Source: Blasia pusilla
Lineage: Eukaryota; Marchantiophyta; Marchantiopsida; Blasiales
Direction: 5' to 3'
NCBI GenBank assembly: GCA_050084515.1
Contig: CM114271.1
Span: 13,206,001-13,270,000, forward strand
Length of the DNA: 64,000 nt
The translations under genes and the position numbers were made by a program. The notes beneath the pieces are model-generated. The model was not told the DNA's origin. It saw only the letters and a list, made by a program, of their open reading frames with translations, and ran no database searches. Positions 35,652-45,171 of this stretch are shown piece after piece. The first letter of the stretch is position 1; every line of letters starts with the position of its first letter.

Positions 35652-36960
35652 GGGCCAAAGAGGACACTAGAGCGAGTAGCCGGTCCGAGTGGGCTACAGA
35701 TCGTGCACCAGGTGGTCCTGTTGGGGGACGAGGAGCTGGAGTTGCTCGACATGGTGGTGGAGCTGCCCGTGGAGGAGGTAGAGTACCACCACCTAGATGC
35801 GCCGAGGGAGACGCCGGATGTGAGGCTGGAATGGCTGCTCACATACAGCAGCTAGAGGAGTAGATTGCCGCTATGGCATTGAGGTTACCCGATGCCGGAT
35901 CCGTGGCATCGACATCATATGGAGCAGCTAAAGATCTACATGATCCTGGTTGGATGTGCGGGGTTGTTGAGATGGAGGCCGCCGCAGTTGTGACGCGTGG
36001 AGCAGCCGTAGAGTTGGATCCATAGCGAGGGGAAGCCAGAAAACAAACTAGGCTTCCTCAGTCTTTCACTTTGTTTGAAGCGATGAGGACCCCATCGATG
36101 GGTCCTCATCAAAGTTCCTTAAGAGTTGGTGATGTTGTTGGTGTGCAGGCACGGAGGGTGATGGGAGAAGCGAGTACGACGACTCCTATTGTTGATGCTC
36201 ATGAGGGGCATGTGTTGACCACATTGTTGGGGGCGGCCACCATTGTGTACCGCACTCCTTTATTTTCTGCTTCCGATGTTATGACGTTGGGGGGTACGCC
36301 CGCCGAGGCTCTTCAGCTGGCCGCGTCACTTTGTGAGCCCGGAGTTGGAGTTCCTGCATCACGTTCAGAGGTGATTGCAGAGGAGGTAATCGACTTGCCC
36401 TTGGAGCGGATGCTCGGACTGTCCAAGTCAGATTCATGGCAGGCTGCGGCTGCTAGAATGGCGGAGATGCCCGCTAGACCCGCGATAGAGCGTGCCATGG
36501 CTTCTCCTGGTGTTGTGTTGCTGGATAACCGAGGAGAGGTCTTCTTGTTGGTACGTCCGGGAGGTAGAGCTTTTAGTCCGCAACGCGTCTTGTTGGACTT
36601 AGGAGCGCAACCCCTGATGTTGGGGAAAGCGTAATTCAGAGGATTGGGCTTGACGAGAGCCGATGTGGAGCGTTGTCCATTCCGGATACAGACATTCTTG
36701 GGTGGAGCGAGTACCACACAATATATCACCCGACAAGAGGTCGTGGTGAGGATTCGCCCGGGATATCCTACAGATGAGTCCATGGTGCGCGCCAAGGCGA
36801 TAGTGATTGATGCAGAGTCCTACGACGTCTTGGTTGGTGGAGCAGTGTTATACCCGATGGGTTTTTCCCTGGATTACTGGGAGGAGTCAGCGTCTATAGA
36901 CCAAGATGGCAGGTAGGTGATGGGTGCCTTAGCTCATTACCCGTTTGATTCACAGGTGCA
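35652..36960 (+). pseudogene. Gly/Arg-rich linker and aspartic protease of copy B
   Basis: One phase is followable throughout. It opens with an RGG-like segment (GGRGAGVARHGGGAARGGGR, 35,715-35,780), then a variable part, then the retropepsin core VLLDLGAQPLMLGKA (36,590-36,632), a stop, and the protease second half ending SYDVLVGGAVLYPMGF (36,815-36,865). The active-site triad is Asp-Leu-Gly. Stops are TAG near 35,856 and 36,021 and TAA at 36,632; copy A has TCA at the last position. It precedes the methyltransferase in the same polyprotein, so cleavage would have released that enzyme. Confidence 0.8.
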
Positions 36961-37020
36961 GTGATCGAGCAACGGCCAGAAGAGATGGCGACCTTAGCAG
37001 CATTTACCAGTGCCATCACT

Positions 37021-38280
37021 TGGCCAAGTGATTTGATTGAGGGACATGTCCATGCAGAGGATACTCTTGTTCCTGACATTTCTATGGAGAGGAGTATTAT
37101 GGTAGCTGCATCATTCCGTGGAGGAGAGGTGCCGTTGTGAGGCTCGACTTAGGAGCTTCAACGATTGGCAGATGAGCACGTGCAGACCACGTGGAGCGAA
37201 GCGTTTGCACCAGAGCGTGACAGGTCTGAGGAACTCGAGGTAGCAAGGAGTGCTACAATGACACCCTTGGATACCACACCCATTATGTGGTGTATCCCGG
37301 GGGAGGGTATTCGAGTGTTAGATCCCTTTGGAGGGATTAGCACCGGGTTAGCTGCTGTTTTGCAGACATGAGTGCGAGTACAACAGTACCTATATGTGGA
37401 GAGTGATGATGTTGCAAGGCGCGTCTCACTATGACATGTGGCGCAGTTATGCCTACGTTGTCCCGACTTATTGTCTGCGTCCGCAGTACATGGGTACTAG
37501 AGTTCCCTACCGAGGGATATTTCGTTGTTGGGGGCGCAAGACTTAGAGCGGGTAGGGACCATTGATTTGGTCATTTCCGGTTGGCCATGTCAGGGCCAAT
37601 CAAGTGCTGGACGAGGCAACGGGTTGGCTGACACTCGGTCCATGTTATTTTGGGAGATGTTGAGGGTCTTACGGCAGTTGCAGGAGCATCTGTCTCGTTC
37701 TCCAGCCTACATTCTGGAGAATGTGCCGATCTTAGGAGGCACGCACCTGATGAGCACTCATCACGAGTGGTGACGAGTGCTCATCAGGTGCGTGCCTAGA
37801 TTGGCCTAGCAGTGTTCTTGGATGCGGCGAGTGTAGGTTCTAGAGTCCATCGCATGCGTCTATGGTGGAACAACTTGGTGCCCCATGCGGTGTTACGCAG
37901 GGCGTATGCAAGAGTGGAGCGCCCCTCCCATTTATTAGTGGATTCCATTCTCGGTCCAAGTCGTCAATCACAGGCAGTGAGGCACGATGATCGACCACCG
38001 TTGACTGTGGTCAAAAGGGTAGGCAGGCCGCGGGCAGCCTTGCCCACGTTTGTGAGTTTTCCCGCTTCCTATGCATACAAGGAGGCTGGTCCTGGCTTGG
38101 TTTGGGATGACCAGGTTCAGCGGTTGGTGGAGCCCAACGCCCATGAGAGAGAGCGAGCGATGGGATTTCCCATAGGAGTGACGGCAGTACCGTCAGTGTC
38201 AGAGGCATCACGACGCCATGTCTTGGGTTAGGCGATGGACCTGAACTGCTTGACATGGATCCTCAGCTTGGGAGTGGCTG
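37021..38280 (+). pseudogene. C5-cytosine DNA methyltransferase domain encoded by copy B
   Basis: It would transfer a methyl group from S-adenosylmethionine to cytosine C5. Motifs in canonical order are I VLDPFGGISTG (37,315-37,347), an acidic motif II-like YLYVESDD (37,390), IV GWPCQGQSSAG with the catalytic Pro-Cys (37,579-37,611), VI LENV (37,714-37,725), VIII SRVHRMRLWW (near 37,835-37,870), IX ERERAMGFP (near 38,150) and X VLG-stop-AMDLNCL (38,223). About 85 residues between VIII and IX form a small target-recognition region. The order is not permuted, unlike plant DRM enzymes. Length is about 420 codons. Breaks are stops at 37,138, 37,150, 37,369, 37,432, 37,498 and 38,229 and a frame change at the 37,737-37,797 palindrome. 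It sits between protease and RT in the pol order, so it belonged to the element. Confidence 0.92.
37737..37797. repeat. 28-bp inverted repeat with 5-bp spacer inside the methyltransferase
   Basis: The left arm at 37,737-37,764 and right arm at 37,770-37,797 pair at 27 of 28 positions. It follows motif VI by four codons and shifts the frame from that of motifs I-VI to that of VIII-X, so it is a lesion. It looks like a snap-back duplication of one arm. Confidence 0.9.
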
Positions 38281-38612
38281 AGCAACGTCGTATGAGATGG
38301 CGACAGATCACAACGGTTGCGTTGGTGAGCCCCATGCCTACCGAGACGGTGGAGGCAGCGGCTGGGGGCGAGACCCGAGGAGATCTACGCACCAGGGGAG
38401 ATCGGGAGAGACACCCTTGGACTTCTTGGGATATTTTGCAGGTATGCAAGGAGATGATAGCCACAACATCGAGCATGGTTTCGGGCACAACACGTGGAGG
38501 AGATAAGAGTTTGCAGTTGGCTGCAGGAAAGCGAACGAGTGTTGTTGTTTGAGACAGGGTTGCACCATAGCAACCACCGATACCCGCGCCGGGGAGTCCT
38601 ACCGTAGTCACG

Positions 38613-39394
38613 ATGGAGACTTGGGAGTCAGATATGGGCCCTAAGTTGAAACGAGGAGAGTGGCGCCGAATACATCAGTTCCTCAGGAGTTATAGGAGCT
38701 ACTTTGCATTTAGCATGGAGGATTTGGGTACGCTGAAGGGCCCGGGGATCCGCATTGAGTTGTCGAGTGATACGACGATCTTCCGAAAACCCTACAAGTA
38801 TAGAGATATGGAGAGGGCTCTGATTCAGAGTAGGAGCCAGGACTTGGTCAGAGCAGAACTAGTGGAGATGTCGCATGGGGAGTATGCATTTGCCACTGTC
38901 ATGCCCTCCAAGAAGGATGTGCATGGCAACTGGACGGATAGGCGCATGTGTGGGGATTACCGACCTATCAATCGGCAGACGAAGTCCGATAGGTATGCCA
39001 TGCCCACCCCTGAGGAGATCTTTGATGCGATTGGTCACGCAAAGGTCTTCAATTCATTGGATTTGCGAGCCGGATACCATCAGCTGCCTATCAGATTGGA
39101 GGACATGCAGAAGACGGCATTTTGGGGCATCGATCCTCACGGGAAGGATTTTTTGTACCAGTGGCGGTTCTTACCATTTGGGTTAAAGAACGCCCCGGCT
39201 GAGTTTCAAAGGGTCATGGATAGGATCTTGGCTGGTCTGGATTTTTCTAGGTGTTATATTGATGACATCGTAGTCTTTAGCGCCACGGTTGAGGAGCATG
39301 AGCGACATCTAGAGGAGGTGTTTCGACGATTGCAATAAATGGGCTGAAGCTACATCCAGGCAAGTGCAAGTTCTTCTACGACCAGATTGAGTAC
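38613..39394 (+). pseudogene. Reverse transcriptase of copy B
   Basis: A 241-codon frame covers fingers and palm with SKKDVHGNWTDRRMCGDYR, FNSLDLRAGYHQLPI (first catalytic Asp), FLPFGLKNAPAEFQRVM and YIDDIVVFS (catalytic Asp pair). All Ty3-type RT motifs are kept, making this the best-preserved domain of the copy. A frame change at about 39,336 separates it from the thumb (KLHPGKCKFFYDQIEYLGH). Confidence 0.93.
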
Positions 39395-40066
39395 TTGGGT
39401 CATACGATATACCCTGGGGGCCTTGGTGTTCAACAAACGAAGGTAGAGGCTATCTCATGCATTCCACGCCCTACAGATGTGAGCCGTGTTCGCGCATTCA
39501 TGGGATTGGCGAACTTCTATCGGCGATACGTCAAGGGATTCAGTTTGATTGCAAAGCCATTGACCTTGCTGACCAAGGTGGATCACGAGTGGCACTGGGG
39601 GGATGAGCAGGAGCAAGCATTTCAGTTGCTCAAGGACAGGTTGACGTCTGCGCCCATCTTGAGGAGACCGATCAGGGGGCGTCCTTTCCAGTTGCACACA
39701 GATTGGAGCATGTTGGGGCTTGGAGCGGTGCTCACCCAGCATGATGATGAGGGTAGAGAGTTCGTGGTGGCTTACGCTAGCCGCTCGAACAACGCTGCAG
39801 AGGCAAAGTACAGCTCGTATGAGGGTGAGTGCTTCGCTACGGTGTGGACTGTCACGCATTTCAGGTGTTACTTATTCGGCAACCCCTTTACCATCATCAT
39901 TGATCATCAACCCCTGAAGTGGTTGATGGAGTCCGAGAAGCTTATAGGGAAGCTTGCAAGATGGGCTCTGTTGTTGCAAGAGTGTGATTTTCAAGTGGTA
40001 CATAGATCTGGGACGCTCAACCAAGATGCAGATGGGTTGAGGCGTAATCCATACTCGAGTCAGTGA
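39395..40066 (+). pseudogene. RT thumb/connection and RNase H of copy B
   Basis: An uninterrupted 223-codon frame. After FMGLANFYRRYVKGFS and ILRRPIRGRPFQLHTDWS come the RNase H residues Asp (HTDWSMLGLGAVL), Glu (YEGECFATVW), Asp (IIDHQPLKWLM) and Asp (LNQDADGLRR), so the active site is complete. It removes the RNA strand during reverse transcription. Confidence 0.92.
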
Positions 40067-40111
40067 GATGCGACTAGAGCTCTATGGCATGGAGAGAGTG
40101 ATGAGGAGTCG

Positions 40112-41681
40112 GTGCCAGGATGGCACGCGTCGGTCTATTTAGGCATGTTGGCTATGGAGAGCCAGAGTGTGGAGACTTCGATGGCGAGGTCTAGTGGAGA
40201 GTCCTTGGATCTCGAGGCCAGTGAGGAGACGACAAGTGGTAGAGATATTCATGATGATGGAGTAGTCTTGGAGTACCTTCGTACTGGCAGCGTTGCAAGC
40301 ACAATGGGTGCTAGAGAGCAAGATCGGATCCTACAACGGGCCAGACGGTTCCGTTGGGAGGGGACACATGTTTTGAGGGTTTGGGAGGATGGCAGAGTAC
40401 GCGTAGTGCCGCATCCTTCACATAGAGCACGACTAGTGCAACATGCCCACCAGGAGTTGGGTCACTTTCGGGTGAAGCGGACGTACAGCTTGCTCCAGAT
40501 TCAGTATTGGTGGCGAGGCATGCAGACTGACATTCAGCAGTTTGTTGCCAATTGCATGGTGTGTGATCAGGTCCGAGCATCGTTCAATGCTCCAACTCCA
40601 CAGTTGCATCCATTACCAATCATGGGCTTAGGGTATAGATGGAGTTTGGATTTTGCAGGACCTTTGCCTTTGACAGAGCGTCACAGTCGTTATGTTTTGG
40701 TGATGGTCGAGCACTTCTCAAAGTGGATCGAGTTGGTTGCATTGCTTGAAAAAGCGAGTGAGGGAGTAGCTTATGCCTTCCTTGATAGAGTGCTGAGTCA
40801 TTATGGCGCACCGGCTGAGGTGTTGACAAACCAGGGTACCGAGTTTCAGGGTGAGTTCCAAGCCTTGTGTGATCTAGCGTTGATCGACCACCGCGACGAC
40901 CGGCGAGATCATCCTAAGGCGGATGGATTGGCGGAGAGAGTTGTGCAGACGGTGAAGAGGGGTTTACGCAAGTATGGATTGCAGAGAGGTCACCTAGGAG
41001 ACTAGGACCTTCCATTTTCCATGGTTGGCGATGGGATACAGATTCAGCAAGCAGGCGTCTTTTTCACCGTACTTGCTACTTTATGGCCGAGAGCCAGATT
41101 TACCTACGGCCATTTACCATCGTCGAGATGCTGGTGAGGTGCTGGACCTTGATGACCCAGATGTATGGGTGCGAGCATGTTCTCAGAGGGCTAAGTTATT
41201 TCAGTGAGTGATGCCCATGGCGTTCGAGAACTTGGCGATTCCGCAACATCGGGATACGTTGAGGTATGCGACTATTCGGGGTGGTGGTTATCGACCAACT
41301 ATCCAGAGGTTTCATCAGGGAGATTATGTCTACTTGCAGCAGATGGCACCAACGACGTTGGATGTGACTGCAGGGCGCACTATCTTGAGAGTGCGTGACT
41401 TTTTGCCATCCGGTGTTCTCTTGCTCGAGGGACGCGATGGTATGGTATGGAAGGACCATGTGCATAATTGTGCACCATGTCACCTTCCTAACATTGATAT
41501 TACATTGGATCCGAGCTTAGCAATAGTTTTTGCAGGCTTGCGTTGTATGTTGTGTGGTTACGCCGTAGTGCGCCACGATGCGATCTGTGATGGTTGTTCG
41601 AGAGGTTGGCATATGGCATGTCTGACACCACCTCTCACTAGGGTTCCTAGGGGACGATGGATGTGTCCCAGATGTACATAG
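40112..41681 (+). pseudogene. Integrase with C-terminal PHD finger, copy B
   Basis: The N-terminal zinc site is HQELGH ... CMVC (40,450-40,565). The catalytic core has its first Asp (SLDFAGPLP) and Glu (GLAERVV), but the second Asp is Asn (VLTNQGTEF, 40,825-40,850). After a frame change at about 41,005 come YRFSKQASFSPYLLLYGRE and, after a TGA near 41,205, a GPY/F-like part ([10 protein letters not shown] ... [14 protein letters not shown]). The end, 41,544-41,675, is a C4HC3 PHD finger: CMLC, ICDGC, WHMAC, WMCPRC. PHD fingers usually read histone H3 tails, and here one replaces the chromodomain of other gypsy integrases. No frame follows before the 3' LTR. Confidence 0.9.
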
Positions 41682-41997
41682 AGGAGATACTAGGTAAATT
41701 TCGATCCCGACTTTTTCTCTGACATGGATGACAGGAAGGCGACTAACGATGGGGCCACATGAGCACCAGGCCTTCTTGCTCTTAGCGTCCGAGAGATGTA
41801 TGTCATGGTAGGTAGGGATAGATGGCTATCTGGAGTTAGAGGGACCTAACCACCATCTAGGGGGGCGATTGGAGATATTTTGGTACTTCTTGTCTTGTTG
41901 TTTGGATGCCATGAGTTAGCATAGGATCGTGCGTGTTTTTGTGTGTGTTCAGTGATAGCGATGTATGTTGTGTAGCGATGTGTATGCGCACGACAAC
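41682..41997 (+). other. 3' untranslated segment of copy B
   Basis: Non-coding. Its last about 125 bp (41,870-41,997, from GGAGATATTTTGG to CGCACGACAAC) recurs after the 3' LTR at 42,513-42,626. Confidence 0.7.
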
Positions 41998-42512
41998 TGT
42001 CACGTCTTTTAGAATAGATCGGTGAGATCTAGTAGAGCGTCTTCAAGAGTAGTGGAGGACATGCCTAGGTGGTTGAGGATGACCTGCTGAGGCCCCGGGA
42101 AACCTGAGAGAGTAGGTTTCCCCTTTGTTTTGGCTCATTTGGAGCCATATTGAGGAACTTGCTATTTTAGGTAAGTACCATTTTGAGTATATGATCAACT
42201 TTCTATTTTTGTTAAGTGGCCCTTGACCTCCTACATCAGGTCAAGAGCCAAAGAGGTGACTTGGGAGAATAGGTTACCATGGAGAGGACTTGGGAGAGGG
42301 AGGGTATATATCCCAAAAGAGAGAGAGCTTGAGAGCTCATTCTCTCTTTGTTGAACCTCTTGGCATGAGGCGGCGGAGCTATGGCCCCTTGCCTTGTGAG
42401 TGTAACCCAAGCCTCTCATTAGGAGAGTGGGTTTGGTTTGACATGAGAGAGAGTGCACACCTTTGAGAGCTATGGTGTGAGATTGTGTAGAGAGAGATTG
42501 GATCTTACTTTA
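41998..42512 (+). repeat. 3' LTR of copy B (truncated)
   Basis: It starts TGTCACG and aligns to the 5' LTR up to ACTTTA, then switches to sequence copied from just upstream of itself. Compared with the 5' LTR it keeps an extra segment with the TATATA box. Confidence 0.85.
42304..42312 (+). promoter_or_regulatory. TATA-like box in the 3' LTR of copy B
   Basis: GGGTATATATCCC is a palindromic TATA-type site inside the LTR, about 300 bp from its start, where LTR promoters usually lie. It is missing from the 5' LTR. Copy A has the related GGGATATACC at the same place. Confidence 0.45.
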
Positions 42513-42624
42513 TTGGAGATATATTTTGGTACTTCTTGTCTCGTTGTTTGGATGCCATGAGTTAGCATGGGATCGTGCGTGTTTGTGTGTGTATTCAGTG
42601 ATAGCGATGTGTATGCGCACGACA
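42513..42624 (+). repeat. Aberrant 3' terminus of copy B (duplicated 3' internal segment)
   Basis: It repeats 41,870-41,997 with one small deletion. The junction ACTTTATTGGAGATAT shares ATTGGAGATAT with the source sequence near 41,867, so a template switch at microhomology during reverse transcription is plausible. It ends CGCACGACA and is followed by the target duplication ACAA, so this abnormal end is the one that integrated. Confidence 0.8.
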
Positions 42625-44471
42625 ACAAGCTCATCACCACCGCCTGTTTTGTGGTTCACAAGTTCTTTGATCGTTGCTCCCACCTTAGCTAGGGAGAACC
42701 AATCGTTATATGGGTTGCCCAGCTCAACCTCATCATCTACCTTCTCCCGTTGTATCTTAACAAAATCCTCCACTACCCTCTCAAAGTTCTGCTCTTCAAG
42801 GGATATCCGAGCGGGCTTCCTGCCTAACTCCTTGTAATAGTCTTCCAACACATGTCGGATCTGTTTAGCCGTGGTCACCATTCCATCGTCTTTTCTCTTC
42901 AAGGCCTTTACGTCGTTTTTGTCTCTGGCCTTGCTCAATTTCTGCACTTCCATCCAGAACTTCTTCTAATTCTCAGTGAAATTCTCATTGATGGATGAGT
43001 ATGTCACTTGGTTCAATTTCTTCTTGTGCATGCGCACGAGAAGACGGGTTTCCTTGCGTAGGGCCACATACTCTGCCCACAAGGATGCATCGTCCCTTGC
43101 TTTGGCACTTGTTACATACGCTTCCATTCGTTTGGCAATGGCTGCCTTGAGTTCCAAGGATCACCATTTGACGGCTCTGCCGCATATTTTCAATTTCTTG
43201 CCGACAGCAATCTCGGCGGCATCTATCACTCCACGCTCCCACCATGCCAGCACCATGTCCACAGTTGCTCTTGTGAACCCAAAGGTCTTGACGGTAGATG
43301 CAATGAAAGTGTCAAATGCCAAGAGATTTTCTTCGAGCTTGCCAATGTACACCTTCTTGTTGCCCTCATCTTGGAAGTCCTCTATCCTCCATTTCTTAAT
43401 CACTCTCTTCACTGGTTTGGTCGAGCATTTTAGCCTTTGCTGCAACTCTGTCCAAACCAATGAATGATCTGATCTTCCAATGTCTGTCGCATCCATTGTG
43501 ATCTTCCCACTACGTGTGTAGAGTTCCTCATCCACAGCTATGTAGTCCACAATGGAGCTTTCATTCTCCTTGAAGTTGACCCTAGTCGAAGCCGGGGAAC
43601 CCACCTTATGCCTATCATTCAATGCCATCACTTGAAGTTCCCTCAACATCGTGATCAGCCGTGTGCCATTGCCATTCACTCTCACATCTCCAAACATCCC
43701 AATCTCCGCTTGGGAATCGGTGCCTTGCCCCACCTAGCTATTGAAGTCTCCCAACAAGACTATGTTTCCCTTTGTCAGGAACCCAAGGCAATCCGTTTTC
43801 ACACTATGCTGATGATCTCACACCTGTGCTGATGATCTCACACCTGTCCACCCCTGTGCTGATGATCTCACACCTGTCCACCATGAAGTCTCTGATGAAG
43901 AACCCGACACCCTTCATACCTCTGTTGTTGTCCGCCTGGGTGCTCCACATCTTTCCAAACCATGCATAGTGCAAGACATGGGGTATCTCCATTAACTTGG
44001 TTTCCCAAGTTTCGACCACCGCATATATGTATTTGATTTTTCAGCAAAACTTCAGCAACCTCAGTGCTTCATTGCATGGGTCAGTCCACAGAAGTTCTAG
44101 GTACCCAAACGGAGACCTGTCACTAAGTGGGTTGGGGGTCGGCGGGCACGCTTTTGGCGTCGGTGTGGCTGCTAGCGACATGGAACCTCTTCATGTGCAA
44201 GCTCTTCATCGCTGGTCCCTTGGAGAACACTAAAGACATTAGGTGTGTAGATCACCAACCGTTTTGTGGAGATGGGCCTTTCCTTCAAGCTGGAACCACC
44301 CTCGACTACCATAGCCCTCCAATTATAGGCACGTCTCAATTCTTGAGACACCAGTGGCCTCCTCTGCCCTTGATGGACACCTTGAAGATACATTGACGGC
44401 CATTCATCATCCGAGTAACTCCAGTAGTAGCGAGGAATTCAAAGCCCAAAGTTGCGCACATGATCTTAAAC
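42625..44471 (-). mobile_element. LINE copy 2, 5' half
   Basis: It continues the alignment to copy 1 from 18,450 to 20,390. Minus-strand frames at 42,510-42,953 (KLSKARDKNDVKALKRKDD), 42,966-43,157 and 43,161-43,733 carry the linker and the end of the endonuclease with an intact GRSDHSLVWTEL. At 43,805-43,880 a 30-bp segment (GCTGATGATCTCACACCTGT) is locally triplicated. Similarity to copy 1 ends near 44,471, so the LINE is 5' truncated there. Confidence 0.9.
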
Positions 44472-44479
44472 ATTAAACA

Positions 44480-45171
44480 TAGTAAGGCAAGATGCTTTCA
44501 AGCAAGTAGTGTTGGCAATAACAAAGGGGAAGGATTACTTAAGTCCTAGTTACAATTCGTCGCGTACCACTCTACTTGAGAAACATATCGGAAAGGTGAA
44601 GGAAAAGGTGAATGGCATATTGGATAATCTATGTTTGGGGGCCACGATCATCACAGATTTTTGGACCAATGTGAGAAGTGTTACTTTAGTGAACATCATG
44701 GTCTTGTGTCCACAAGGTGAGAAAGGATGCATGTAGACAAAGTACGTGTCCACGGACATGTCGATATCCGTGGACTTACGTCCGTCTTATGAAAGGACTT
44801 GTCCATTTGGGCCCTACTTTCCTTTTCTTTCTCATCTTCCCCCCACTTACTACCTCGTTCCATACTTTCCCGTTTCTCCTTCCTTCCATCCCTACTTCCT
44901 CCTCCCTTATTGCCCCACTCACCCTTGCCTTATCTTCCATCATGAAGTATAAGTGTGGGCCCCATCTCTTGCAATCCATGTCTGTGTACATGTCTAGGCT
45001 TGTCCATTTTTGTGCAACCATGAAGGTTAGGTCATGATTGAGTTGATAGACACCAAGGGGGAATCCCAAAGGGTTGAATGGTTGGCAGGTCACATAGAGA
45101 AGACTATCATGCGTACAGGCCCAAAGAATGTGTTGCAACTTGTGACAGACAACGGTGTCACATCTGAGTAG
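44480..45171 (+). pseudogene. hAT-like transposase remnant (DUF659 region)
   Basis: The first block (44,488-44,733) reads DAFKQVVLAITKGKDYLSP, TLLEKHIGKVKEKVNGIL and GATIITDFWTNVRSVTLVN, the DUF659 signature of plant hAT-type proteins with a catalytic-like Asp. The second block (45,038-45,168) continues with ELIDTKGESQRVEWLAGHI and GPKNVLQLVTDNG. The two are separated by about 300 bp of foreign-looking, pyrimidine-rich sequence, either an intron or a small insertion. The frame stops at TAG near 45,169. No terminal repeats identified. Confidence 0.7.

Larger units (their letters stand above)
32289..42624 (+). mobile_element. Ty3/gypsy retrotransposon copy B with C5-DNA methyltransferase and PHD finger
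   Basis: A near-complete element of about 10.3 kb. Order is 5' LTR, leader, small ORF, gag with zinc knuckles, Gly/Arg linker, aspartic protease, C5-cytosine methyltransferase, RT, RNase H, integrase with terminal PHD finger, 3' LTR and an extra 3' segment. It starts TGTCACG, ends CGCACGACA, and is flanked by ACAA at 32,285-32,288 and 42,625-42,628, a four-base target duplication (five bases allowing one mismatch). It lies inside LINE copy 2. RT motifs are intact, but stops, frameshifts and an integrase Asp-to-Asn change make it inactive. Gene order protease-RT-RNase H-integrase is Ty3-type. Confidence 0.93.

Noticed and set aside
36071-36634. Separate host gene for the 187-codon open frame
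   Set aside because: It is in phase with the upstream linker and the downstream protease second half, and copy A carries the same product, so it belongs to the retrotransposon pol.
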